From positions 62,001 to 126,000 of the forward strand of contig CAKZYA010000057.1 in NCBI GenBank assembly GCA_937883755.1: a DNA stretch of 64,000 nucleotides. The letters are read 5' to 3'. Shown one piece after another: positions 36,401-44,026 of this stretch. The notes beneath the pieces are model-generated. The model ran no database searches. It was not told where the DNA came from and worked only from the letters and a program-made list of their open reading frames with translations. Each line of letters opens with the position of its first letter. Within the stretch, counting starts at the first letter, position 1. The stretch comes from an uncultured Flammeovirgaceae bacterium (GTDB taxonomy: Bacteria; Bacteroidota; Bacteroidia; Cytophagales; Cyclobacteriaceae). Made by a program: the position numbers and the translations under genes.

Positions 36401-36597
36401 TCTACGGGCACCCATTGTCTGTCGTCTTGCTGTTCAAAAAAGTAAGCTGTGCCTTCACTGGTGGCAATGGCCTGGCGTCCTTCTATTTGCAAGGCACTGA
36501 CTCTTCCATCCAAAGAAAACGCTTGATCGGGCACGTAACGCTGGGCATAGCTTTGGATAGTACAAAAAGCGAGGAAAAATACTAAAAAGAATCTCAT
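33454..36597 (-). CDS. Secreted propeller-repeat protein with T9SS C-terminal sorting domain
   Basis: A 1047-residue secreted protein: a signal peptide ends at SYAQ; then two long homologous halves (about 20-360 and 364-705) of repeated beta motifs such as GVVIVF, AYIYEK and VAIGNSG, suggesting integrin/FG-GAP-like propellers; then two Ig-like repeats (about 706-960) each containing NAAPYA-[LA]-FGD; and finally a type A sorting domain (about 964-1047) with LYPNPVRGQL, LSIYNPMGQLVYQ and a KVMVKK end. The last domain directs export by the T9SS and surface attachment. Ligand and role are unknown, but the form is that of a surface adhesin or glycan-binding protein. Confidence 0.85.
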   Translation of the reverse strand: MRFFLVFFLAFCTIQSYAQRYVPDQAFSLDGRVSALQIEGRQAIATSEGTAYFFEQQDDRQWVPVDTVSSPVEDEFFGSNVSLAANRAMIAGGNSAYIYEKRGGIWTLISQLDDLGEEEAVPTVAISEDYAFAGLSQEDGANGEQRVGVVIVFAREIQDWQEVQRLRASNGGTNEFFGSAVIVQGRQLVIGNSTFLDSNAPTNGAYLFSINERGEWLETETLEGFFQFEDSANPAYAFNQGNVAIGNSGTFASGFNLPGEVIIYEQQNNAWQQTIIIRPSDSENNDNFGREVVLFRNLLAVQTQNKGTYLYENTKFSEWEEIQILQDYYIADVSSRGAIAYGPDPNSVYFIRRLDNPSDPVFVPSQSFSLENSMRFATTAQLKDDQAIVNGGREAYIFEQQANKQWLRTSTLRAPISGESFGSRVAISKDVAIVAATAKVYIYEKGSNGSWNLSQQLDNLISDNSVPQVAIGQDYAFAAFRLEDGPNGEQLAGLVIVFKRIGQGWQEVQKLYASDAEAVDLFGSDIELIEGQLLVGNSTGLGDSRKQNNSAYLFSLNEAGEWVETEQLEGFFQIEDSADPRYALSPGNVAIGNSGVSSSEFTLPGEVIIYEQQNDNWQQSLVIQPFDSENNDDFGTQVILSGDLLAVQTQSKGTYLYNNPEFGKWEEVQILRDYYVIGLSDSTAIAYGPEADKIYFLKRDDDSTSNPIAVTGFNLIDPTTDEVLQPIQDGDMVDLNAIFGSVEGQSINIQAVTNPMSVGSVILELSGGMMRTSRQNAAPYALFGDDDGDYRPGELQPGQYTLTATPYPQRNFEGTPGTSQSISFTITKFGQIIGLTLINANREEAILEISEETVIDYADYPGVNFNLRVDVSPEVVGSVDIKVSEEKLGILRNRTENAAPYAAFGDSNGNYRDWQPAPGIYTVEATSYELRSQEGQLLDQRSFTFEVIDTDSYRTASRTEDTSTKPTLTTEIQLYPNPVRGQLQAEVDHNTAFTLSIYNPMGQLVYQKAATTSLAEQINFTNEQPGIYMVVMNSPTERVVRKVMVKK

Positions 36598-37021
36598 AGT
36601 AATAAAAATTAGTTAAGGTTTATTTAAGTATTACAGCTGTAAAAATTAATTATATTAAAATAAAAAAATAAATAATTATAAAAACAAGAGCTATATATGA
36701 ATTTATTGTTAATATTTCAATTTATTTTTATTAATAGCTTTTATTACACTATTTACATATCTATTGGCCGCAATGACTGGAGCCAAGATCTGATGGGTAA
36801 ATGTGTATTTGGTAATGAGAGCCTTTCGCTCAGAGACTGTTTTTAGTTGATTGAAATGATGCAGAGGATACGGTATTCACTACTGTATGAGTCATCAGCA
36901 TTGAGGTGATGTGACGGTAATACCCCAGTTGATAGAGAGGTTAGTTGACAAATAGCAGATTACTACTATATTCCTTAGTTGAGACAATAGGTTACATAGA
37001 GATAGAACTGTTTGTCTAGTA
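36598..37021. other. Long AT-rich intergenic region upstream of the 41-base array
   Basis: The first 130 bases are very AT rich and probably hold the promoter of the leftward T9SS cargo gene. The remainder has no open reading frame or hairpin that I can support; it leads directly into the tandem array at 37022. Confidence 0.5.
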
Positions 37022-37267
37022 AGATAAGGCAGTTCCTGTGTCGGTAAGCCATTATTTACAATAGACAGCTAGATTTCCACGTCAGCGAGCTATCGTCAAC
37101 GGTCGACGGACAAACTCTCGCGTCAACGGTTCGTCGATTGCAAGCGACAGCTAAATTCCCGTGTCAGCAGCTCGTCGTTTGCGATCGACAGCTAGGTTCC
37201 TGTGTCAGCAGCCCATCGTTTATGATCGACAAGTACACTCCCGTGTCAGCAGCTCGTCGACTAGCAA
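37022..37267. repeat. Array of six degenerate 41-base tandem units
   Basis: Units begin at 37022, 37063, 37104, 37145, 37186 and 37227, each exactly 41 bases. The best-kept pair (units 4 and 5) agrees at about 34 of 41 positions; outer units are more diverged. The conserved core is TTCCYGTGTCAGCAGC, followed by TCGTCG/CATCGT-type bases and ATCGACAGCTA at the next unit's start. At the junction of units 4 and 5, AGCTCGTCG pairs with CGACAGCT across TTTGCGAT (eight pairs, one bulge). At the 3/4 junction, GTCG/CGAC is kept and GGTT pairs with AGCT through wobble pairs. As 41 is not a multiple of three, the array is unlikely to be coding. Confidence 0.85.
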
Positions 37268-37386
37268 CGCAGATCACTCATATTAATAAGTTTCCTACGT
37301 ATGTACCGAATGCTGGTGGACTAGCTTTTATTCTGAATCAGGCTATGCCAAATTTGGAGTATATCGTAAAACTAAACCACAAAAAT

Positions 37387-38118
37387 ATGATTAAGTCCGC
37401 TACTCTTGGTAGATACCGTATTAAGGAATTTATTCAGTTTATCCGCAACTCTTTAATGATTATCGACCAACATGGCTCTGATAAGCTGAAGATTAAATTT
37501 CAGTATAAGAAGCTAAACCAACAGTTCCAGCAGCTAAAACAAACGTACAAGCAAGAAAACCAGAGTGAAATTAGTACTAAGTTATTAGAGTTAGATGCCC
37601 GGCGCGATCAGGCTATTGTTTGTTTACGCATGATCAGTGAAGGATATGCTCGACACCCTCAACCTGCCCTAGCTGCGGCTGGCGAACAAGTGTTGGAGTG
37701 CATTAATAAGTACGGTACTCGGTTATATAGCTTAAACTACAGTGCAGAAACTACCGTATTAAATAATATTGCGCGTGACCTGCAGGCTTCGCCAGACTGT
37801 ACAAAAGCTATTCAGGATATGCATTTGGAGGATGTAGTGAAAGAGATGAATAAGGCCAATCAGGAGTTTGAAAAAGTATTTATTCAGCGGTTGGAAGAAA
37901 CTAGCCGGGAAGAAACTCAAAGTACGCGTGAACTCGTCCAGATCACATCGGAAGCTTACCGTACTCTCACTAAACACATAGAGGCTCACGCTACGCTGAC
38001 CCCCTCGGTAGAATACTTACTGTTTATTGACCATCTGAATGAGAATATTGAGCACTTCAACCAAATTGTAGAACGACGAAAGGCCGACGCTGAGAACGAC
38101 GGGCCGTTGGTAGCCTAA
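37387..38118 (+). CDS. DUF6261-like protein downstream of the tandem array
   Basis: I start this gene at ATG 37387 (MIKSATLGRYRIKEFIQFI). The frame is open upstream to 37138, but that part runs through the 41-base array and reads as low-quality sequence; an ATG at 37345 is also possible. The 243-residue product is almost wholly helical, with no signal peptide or membrane helix. Features such as LLELDARRDQAIVCLRM, INKYGTRLYSLNYSAETTVL, KANQEFEKVFIQRLEE and a C-terminal YLLFIDHLNENIEHFNQIV match my memory of DUF6261, a Bacteroidota family without known function. The array directly upstream may be its leader or target. Confidence 0.72.
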   Translation: MIKSATLGRYRIKEFIQFIRNSLMIIDQHGSDKLKIKFQYKKLNQQFQQLKQTYKQENQSEISTKLLELDARRDQAIVCLRMISEGYARHPQPALAAAGEQVLECINKYGTRLYSLNYSAETTVLNNIARDLQASPDCTKAIQDMHLEDVVKEMNKANQEFEKVFIQRLEETSREETQSTRELVQITSEAYRTLTKHIEAHATLTPSVEYLLFIDHLNENIEHFNQIVERRKADAENDGPLVA

Positions 38119-38186
38119 TTGTCAGATAAAAAGACTTAGGTAAAATACTGTTCGGTAGCATTCGTATAGGATTAATAACATTTACC

Positions 38187-38269
38187 AGTAAATAAGCAAT
38201 AAGACAAAAGCAAGCTACACATGCCCCCGCGCCGCGTCGGCTTTGAAAAAGGGGGCATGGGGATTTAAT
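38187..38269. repeat. G/C-block dispersed palindrome with left flank, copy 3
   Basis: It shares the AGTAAATAAGCANTAAGACA flank and the AAAAAGGGGG...GGGGATTTAAT end with copy 2 at 19470-19540. The left C-run is separated from CTTTGAAAAA by an extra GCGCCGCGTCGG block not seen in copies 1 and 2. It lies after the DUF6261-like gene. Confidence 0.8.
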
Positions 38270-38457
38270 GATCGGACGGTAAGAGCGCATTATTAACTCG
38301 AAATCAGTCTACATCTAACAGAAAGAATATCCTGGAATAGCCACGAATATTATAGTGAGTATCAATATCTTGCTGGATCGCCCCAGGAATTTCATACTCA
38401 TAAGGCGCATATCCGAGATGCCAAAATGAGTCCGAAGATGTACTGTATAGTATTAGA

Positions 38458-39231
38458 CTAATAGATACGCACAATATCTTGTTGGGCGAATAGCTCAGGA
38501 GAGACGTTTAAGCCTAGGCTCGGCTCGGCGTATAAGGTTGGAGGCACGCTAATGTCGCCCAAGTACAGTTCGCCAATGTAAGGCCGTAAGCTACTTTCTT
38601 TTAACCCCTGTTTAGGCAGAGCTAAAGTAAGCGTAGCTTCCGCCCGAACAGTTGGCCGATAGCCTTTTCCTTCAGTCAAATCAATACCCGAAGGTGTATC
38701 CAGTGATAGAACGGCTGCTTCCGACTGGTTGGCCCACTCAATCATGGCGCGAGCACTTCCGCGAGGGTTACCTGATAGACTGTAGCCAATAATACCATCT
38801 AAGATTAGGTCAATTCCTTCTGGTAAGGTATCTTCTTCTTCCGGCCAATTCTGTACCGACACTTTCATATTTTGTAAGATATTGTACTGATGCTGAGGTA
38901 CTTCGGTAACCCGTTCAATACTAGTAATATATACTTGTACCGTAGCTCCCCAGGATGATAGGCGGCGGGCGGCTACCATTGCTCCACCACCGTTGCCTCC
39001 GGTTCCGGCTAGCACCACTACTTGCTTTCCCGCCAGATTATGCTCTAGAAAACGCTCTTTGGCTACCAATGCCAGGCATCGCCCGGCGTTCTCCATCATT
39101 TGAATGAGCTCAATCCGGTATTGCTCAATCATTAGCCGATCTACTTCTACCATCTGCTCGGTAGTTAGGTAAGGAATATCAGTGTTAATAAGTGGAAACG
39201 ACATAGTATCTATGGTATTAGTATGAAACAT
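38458..39231 (-). CDS. nnrE: NAD(P)H-hydrate epimerase (YjeF N-terminal domain, stand-alone)
   Basis: A 257-residue single-domain YjeF_N protein. It shows LTTEQMVEVDRLMI and MENAGRCLA at the N-terminus, the loop GTGGNGGGAMVAARRL (GNGGDG-type in relatives), LILDGIIGYSLSGNPRG and LDTPSGIDL. The family epimerises R to S NAD(P)HX, damaged nicotinamide cofactors, so that a dehydratase can repair them. The ADP/ATP-dependent dehydratase domain that is fused in E. coli YjeF (NnrD) is missing here, so NnrD must be separate. An ATG at 39204 would shorten the protein by nine residues and is equally possible. Confidence 0.85.
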   Translation of the reverse strand: MFHTNTIDTMSFPLINTDIPYLTTEQMVEVDRLMIEQYRIELIQMMENAGRCLALVAKERFLEHNLAGKQVVVLAGTGGNGGGAMVAARRLSSWGATVQVYITSIERVTEVPQHQYNILQNMKVSVQNWPEEEDTLPEGIDLILDGIIGYSLSGNPRGSARAMIEWANQSEAAVLSLDTPSGIDLTEGKGYRPTVRAEATLTLALPKQGLKESSLRPYIGELYLGDISVPPTLYAEPSLGLNVSPELFAQQDIVRIY

Positions 39232-39339
39232 AGTTTTGCTTAGAAACGCACTAGTGTACTAAAAGTAGGAAAAGTAAGCATTTTGAAAAGTAAGATATTT
39301 CTATCTATGCAATCCGTTGAATACACTAAAATAAGTAGC

Positions 39340-40626
39340 ATGATGACTAAATTTATCAGATGTACGACATACGTAATCCTTTTATTTAGCCTACTATTTA
39401 GCTGTACCGATACGGAAGACCCGCCTGCCCAAAAACAAGTAGGCAATCTGACCATCACCCCGGTTCAACTTGGAAAACTGGAATTTAATCAAGTTGAAGG
39501 CGAAGTTACCACTAACTTTACTATTACCAACGATGAGTTATGGATACTTAACGGTGGGCTTTCCGTTGAAGACGGAGCTACACTGACTATTGAAGCAGGT
39601 GCTACTATTTACGCTGCCTTTAACGAGGCAACTAGTTACTTGACAGTACAACGCGGGGGAAAGATTATTGCTGACGGCACTGCCGATACCCCCATCAATT
39701 TTACCACCATCCGCGAGTTGACTAGTATTCCCCAACCTGGCGACTGGGGAGGTATCATCATTAACGGGAAAGCCCCGGTGAATCTGGCAGGAGGTGAAGG
39801 CGAAGGCGAAGGAGGAACCGGTACTTACGGCGGCTCTGACCCCGAGGATAATTCAGGAGTACTGCGGTATGTGGTAGTTGCCTACGCAGGCAAGCAGCTT
39901 GGGCCGGATAACGAACTAAACGGTTTCTCACTAAATGGTGTGGGTCGGGGCACTACTGTTGAATACGTAGAAGCTATCTATGGTAAAGATGATGGAATAG
40001 AGTTTTTTGGTGGAACTGTAAATATTAAGTATGCTCTGTCGTTAGGCAATGCCGATGACTCCTTTGACTGGTCGTATGGCTGGTCGGGTCTGGGACAATT
40101 CTGGGTAGTGCAGCAAGACCCCTTTGGAGGTGATCGGGCTATTGAAGCCGATAATAATGAAGATGATTTTCTGGCAAGTCCATTTTCTCAACCCATTGTT
40201 TCTAACCTTACTTTGTTGGGAGCTGATGATGGTGACGGAGAGAATACTGGCGTTAAGCTAAGAAATGGTACCCGAGGACTTATTTACAATGCCCTGGTGA
40301 GCAATTTCCCTAAGGACGGGGTAGATGTAGACGAAAGCTCAGAGGGGTTTATATCATCTAATGAATTAGTATTTAGCCATTCCCGAGTGTTTAGCAACAA
40401 CCTCTCGGGTAATGAAGGAGTAAACTATCGCAACGCTACCTCCTTCGAGCAGGATGGCTCTAATCAGGTTACTACCCAACCTACACTAGACGGTTTTGTA
40501 GGTATTGTAGCGGGCGAAGGCTTTGACCCAATCACGCTTAATAACTGGTTCTCTTCAGTTGACTACATCGGAGCCGTTGACCCTAATGCCAACTGGACAT
40601 TGGGATGGATCAAGATTTTACGATAA
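39340..40626 (+). CDS. Right-handed beta-helix surface lipoprotein
   Basis: I use the ATG at 39340 (MMTKFIRCTTYVILLFSLLFSC); upstream in-frame starts only add a poor leader. The 428-residue product has a lipobox ending in LLFSC. The mature part has glycine- and aspartate-rich beta-helix turns: LSVEDGATLTIEAGATIYA, QRGGKIIADGTADTPINFT, GDWGGIIINGKAPV and KDDGIEFFGGTVNIKYA. Homologues of this type are common Bacteroidota outer-membrane lipoproteins of unknown function, often placed next to TonB-dependent receptors. Here the receptor gene follows after 17 bases, so the two probably form a surface binding/import pair. Confidence 0.78.
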   Translation: MMTKFIRCTTYVILLFSLLFSCTDTEDPPAQKQVGNLTITPVQLGKLEFNQVEGEVTTNFTITNDELWILNGGLSVEDGATLTIEAGATIYAAFNEATSYLTVQRGGKIIADGTADTPINFTTIRELTSIPQPGDWGGIIINGKAPVNLAGGEGEGEGGTGTYGGSDPEDNSGVLRYVVVAYAGKQLGPDNELNGFSLNGVGRGTTVEYVEAIYGKDDGIEFFGGTVNIKYALSLGNADDSFDWSYGWSGLGQFWVVQQDPFGGDRAIEADNNEDDFLASPFSQPIVSNLTLLGADDGDGENTGVKLRNGTRGLIYNALVSNFPKDGVDVDESSEGFISSNELVFSHSRVFSNNLSGNEGVNYRNATSFEQDGSNQVTTQPTLDGFVGIVAGEGFDPITLNNWFSSVDYIGAVDPNANWTLGWIKILR

Positions 40627-40643
40627 CTAAACAATAACCCAAC

Positions 40644-42710
40644 ATGAAAAAAGTATTCGGCAGTATACTACTTATATTGCTTGTCGCTAGTTATGCTCAG
40701 GCTCAGGAAGAAACTGATCTTTTTGAGATGAGCCTAGAGGAACTGATGCAGTTAGACATCTCGGTAGGCTCAAAGACGGTGAAAAATCCTGATCAGATTC
40801 CGGGTGCAATTACTGTGATTAGTCATGAACAACTGGAGCAGATACAAGCTCGCTCATTGCGCGATGTTCTGAATACCTGGGTGCCGGGTATGGATGTTGT
40901 ACCTACCTACTTTGGTTACGGTAATATGGTAAACTCAGGGATTTATTCAAGGGGTATTCTCTCTGACTTTAACCAGCAAATCTTGATTCTTTATAATGGT
41001 CAGAATAAGTTTAATGAGTCTACTTTTGGTTCGCCCTATCCGGGTATGTTTTTCACCTTAGAAAGCGTGGAGCGCATTGAGATTAACACCAGTCCAGCCC
41101 CGCTACTCGGGGGTAGCGCTCTGACTACCATTAATATTATCACTCGCGAGGGATATCTTAACGGTACGGAGGCTTTTGCCAATATTGGTTTTAATGGCGA
41201 AGATGGGTTTCAGTCAAAAAGGTTCACCGTTAACCATGGAGTACGGCTAAAAGAGTGGCACTTAGGCACCAGCTTGCAGTATTTCGACGATCTGGGACAA
41301 GCCCACCCTGACCAGCAAAACTTTGGTTTCACCAATAACGAAAGCCAGTTACGGGATGGTGTGCAAGGTTCGCTTAATTTTCTAGTAAATGTAAAGTCAC
41401 CGGGTGAGGTAGTAGAATTTGGATCATGGTACAAAAACGTAAGCCGGGATGCACTTTTTTCTAACCTAAACATATCAGCCAGCTCTGAGCTGTACAACTT
41501 TCAAGCATCTACCCTGCATAATTACCTAAATATTCAGGCGACTAATAGTGTCGAGGTATCAGCAGGAGTGTCGTTGTTTGATGTCTCTAATACCATTAAC
41601 CTGGATCAGCCTATTCCGATAGGAGTTAACCAACGGATTAATGTTCCTTCAAGAACTGAGCTATCTAACTATAATGCCTATCTAAAAGTAGATTACTTGA
41701 AGGACTATACGCTATGGGGCAACCATACTATTAATGCGGGGATAAAAATTGAGCGGGAAGGGCAAAGTAGTCACGCTATCAGTCAGTTGAATGATCAGAA
41801 TAATTTCATTGACGTAACCCAGCAGCAGTTAGAACAATTTGCGCGGGATCTCCCTAATGATAATCGGACAATTGCGGCGTTATACGCTGAGAATAACTGG
41901 AATATTGCTAATAATCTATCACTGCTCTTTGGGTTTCGGTACGATTACTATGACAATTTTGGAGATAACGAAATATCGGCACTTAACCCCCGGATAGCCG
42001 TAGCCTATTTACCTAGTAAGAAATTTATTCTTAAAGCGCAGTATTCTTCGGCCGTCAGACCACCTTCTTTGTATGAGATAGAGGGTAATAACTTCTTGCC
42101 GCAGTTATACGGGAATCAAACGCTTGATTTTGAGTCACTCAATACCTTTGAGTTAAGTGCTAAGTACCGTACCGATCGGTTTGAAATTACAGTAAACCCT
42201 TACTTTGCCCAGTTTGATAACCGTATCGCCTACGTGCCCTCTCTCATTGATACTACTAGCAGTGTGGCTTCTAACAGCGGTTCGGTTAGTGTGCTAGGAG
42301 TAGAAGTAACTACTAAGTATGAGTGGAAAAAGCAAAACTACATTTTCTTGAATGCCTCTCAGCAAGATAGTCAAGACGGGTTAACAGATGACCAGACGTA
42401 CTATATACCATCAACTTATATTAATGGTGGAGTGAATATGCACTGGGACAAAATAAACCTAAATGTTACCGGAAACTACCGGGGTGAAAGAGTTTTACCT
42501 GAGAATCTAATTGTTAACCAGGAGGTAGCTACCAGCAGCCAGTTTTTGGTTAACACGGCATTCACATATCGGTTACTCCCGAACTTGGTAGCTTACTTAC
42601 AGGTACAGAACGTACTCAATGAAACCTACTTCATCCCTCTAAGCAGCGATGGGTTGTATGTTCCCCTGCGGCAGCGCACAATTAATATAGGTATTAATCT
42701 GGAATTATAA
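40644..42710 (+). CDS. TonB-dependent outer membrane receptor
   Basis: A 688-residue receptor with a signal peptide ending at SYAQAQ, an N-terminal segment with LFEMSLEELMQLDISVGSK (TonB-box region), a plug domain with IPGAITVISHEQLEQIQA and SVERIEINTSPAPLLGGSAL, and a 22-stranded barrel ending in an aromatic strand. It lacks the carboxypeptidase-like domain of SusC proteins and so belongs to the siderophore/vitamin-type branch. Its lipoprotein partner is encoded directly upstream. A phosphatase gene converges on it with only seven bases between stops; this may hint at phosphate-linked substrates but proves nothing. Confidence 0.9.
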   Translation: MKKVFGSILLILLVASYAQAQEETDLFEMSLEELMQLDISVGSKTVKNPDQIPGAITVISHEQLEQIQARSLRDVLNTWVPGMDVVPTYFGYGNMVNSGIYSRGILSDFNQQILILYNGQNKFNESTFGSPYPGMFFTLESVERIEINTSPAPLLGGSALTTINIITREGYLNGTEAFANIGFNGEDGFQSKRFTVNHGVRLKEWHLGTSLQYFDDLGQAHPDQQNFGFTNNESQLRDGVQGSLNFLVNVKSPGEVVEFGSWYKNVSRDALFSNLNISASSELYNFQASTLHNYLNIQATNSVEVSAGVSLFDVSNTINLDQPIPIGVNQRINVPSRTELSNYNAYLKVDYLKDYTLWGNHTINAGIKIEREGQSSHAISQLNDQNNFIDVTQQQLEQFARDLPNDNRTIAALYAENNWNIANNLSLLFGFRYDYYDNFGDNEISALNPRIAVAYLPSKKFILKAQYSSAVRPPSLYEIEGNNFLPQLYGNQTLDFESLNTFELSAKYRTDRFEITVNPYFAQFDNRIAYVPSLIDTTSSVASNSGSVSVLGVEVTTKYEWKKQNYIFLNASQQDSQDGLTDDQTYYIPSTYINGGVNMHWDKINLNVTGNYRGERVLPENLIVNQEVATSSQFLVNTAFTYRLLPNLVAYLQVQNVLNETYFIPLSSDGLYVPLRQRTINIGINLEL

Positions 42711-42717
42711 GTGCCAG

Positions 42718-43839
42718 CTATTTAGCTGAAGCAACGGGTGAGCCAGAAGCCCAGTTAGTAGCCTCTACCATACGGTCGTAAATACCTGTGTTCTCGTAGA
42801 TACCTGCGAAAGATTCAGCACCTGGCCCGTAAGCAAATACCGGGATTAAGTCGGGAGTGTGTCCTCCGGTAGAGAAAGTTCCTACTAGGTCGTTGTAAGA
42901 CTCACCTGAAGATAGGGCAAAGCCACCGGTTTCGTGGTCGGCGGTTACTACCACCAATGTATTACCATCACGCTCAGCGAAGTCCAGGGTAACTCCCAAG
43001 GTTTTATCAAAATCTTTCACCTCCTCAATGATGTATTCGGCATCGTTAGCGTGGCCACCCCAGTCAATCTGTGATCCTTCCACCATCAAGAAGAAACCGT
43101 CTTCGTCCTGTGAAAGATACTCCAGTGCCATTTGCGTAGCCTGAGGGAGAAAGTCTCCCCGATCTTCTTGCATCTTAGGCATACCGTCGGAGGCTAGCAG
43201 AAAGCCGTATTTCTGTTCCATAGAGAAGCTGGCAGGTTTTTGTAGCTGAGTGGTATCTACTACAAATCCGTTGGCAGTTAAACTATCTAAATAGTTAGCG
43301 TCATCTTCTCTATCCACGAAGAACTGCGTGCCACCCCCCGCAAAGAAATCTACGGAAGAGGTAGTCAATTGAGCCGCGATTTCCTCGTATTGGCTACGAG
43401 CGGGAACATGAGCGTAAAAGGATGCTGGAGTAGCGTGCACAATAGAAGAGGTGGCTATTAACCCCGTGCTCAACTTGTCTGACACCAACTCTGCAATGGT
43501 TTCTACTGAAGCAGTATCATCTTTTACGGCAATGGCACCATTATACGATTTATGCCCAGTGGCAAAAGCGGTAGCTCCGGCCGCCGAATCGGTAATTTTC
43601 TCGCGGGAAGATGAAGTTTTAATGAGGCCAATGTAGGGAAAGCGTTGGAAGTTAGGCTCACCTTCGCCATAGTAGAACCGACTTGTTACTTGAGTAACCC
43701 CCATACCGTCGCCAATCAGCAAGATGATATTTTTCGGTCGAGTTGTCTCTTCTTCGTTAGTAGCCGTTACTTCAGGTTCTTTGGGCTGGCATTGCGCTAG
43801 TAATAATAAGGAAAAACTAAAGATGAAAATACGAATCAT
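42718..43839 (-). CDS. Alkaline phosphatase (PhoA superfamily), lipoprotein
   Basis: A 373-residue enzyme from the ATG at 43839, giving a signal with lipobox LLAQC (Cys17); the frame from TTG 43866 is less likely. Metal and active-site residues are visible: IGDGMG (D44), the nucleophile S85 in TDSAAGATAFATG, VEGSQIDWGGHAND with the Asp/His metal ligands, and TADHETGG. The enzyme hydrolyses phosphomonoesters outside the cytoplasm. It is shorter than E. coli PhoA (471) but of a size common in Bacteroidota. Confidence 0.92.
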   Translation of the reverse strand: MIRIFIFSFSLLLLAQCQPKEPEVTATNEEETTRPKNIILLIGDGMGVTQVTSRFYYGEGEPNFQRFPYIGLIKTSSSREKITDSAAGATAFATGHKSYNGAIAVKDDTASVETIAELVSDKLSTGLIATSSIVHATPASFYAHVPARSQYEEIAAQLTTSSVDFFAGGGTQFFVDREDDANYLDSLTANGFVVDTTQLQKPASFSMEQKYGFLLASDGMPKMQEDRGDFLPQATQMALEYLSQDEDGFFLMVEGSQIDWGGHANDAEYIIEEVKDFDKTLGVTLDFAERDGNTLVVVTADHETGGFALSSGESYNDLVGTFSTGGHTPDLIPVFAYGPGAESFAGIYENTGIYDRMVEATNWASGSPVASAK

Positions 43840-43921
43840 AGGATAGTAGAATAGTTTGATCGGCAAAGATAATTTCTTTCGCCAAACTTACCGTAGAAGC
43901 CATGTTTCTTTTGTGTTAAGA

Positions 43922-44020
43922 GAAGAGGGTGAAAAGGTAGAGGGCAAAGGGTAGAATGTATGAGGCACAAAAGATACTGTTTGTCTATCATCTTTACCCT
44001 ATACTGTTTACCTTCTACCG
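43922..44020. repeat. Imperfect palindromic region after the permease cluster
   Basis: The left arm contains GGTAGAGGGCAAAGGGTAGA and the right arm TTTACCCTATACTGTTTACC then TTCTACC, so the two can fold on each other with interruptions. It lies between the last permease gene and the phosphatase gene. Confidence 0.45.
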
Positions 44021-44026
44021 TCAATA

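Noticed and set aside
37022-37267. CRISPR array
   Set aside because: Units are contiguous and degenerate over their whole length; there are no unique spacers of equal size between identical repeats, and no cas genes are in the window.
37138-37386. N-terminal extension of the DUF6261-like reading frame through the tandem array
   Set aside because: The frame is open but runs across the 41-base repeats, whose period would shift the frame from unit to unit, and its composition (many Cys, Ser and Pro) differs from the rest of the protein. The ATG at 37387 gives the length expected for the family.
42711-42717. Shared terminator between the TonB receptor and phosphatase genes
   Set aside because: Only seven bases separate the convergent stop codons and I see no hairpin there.
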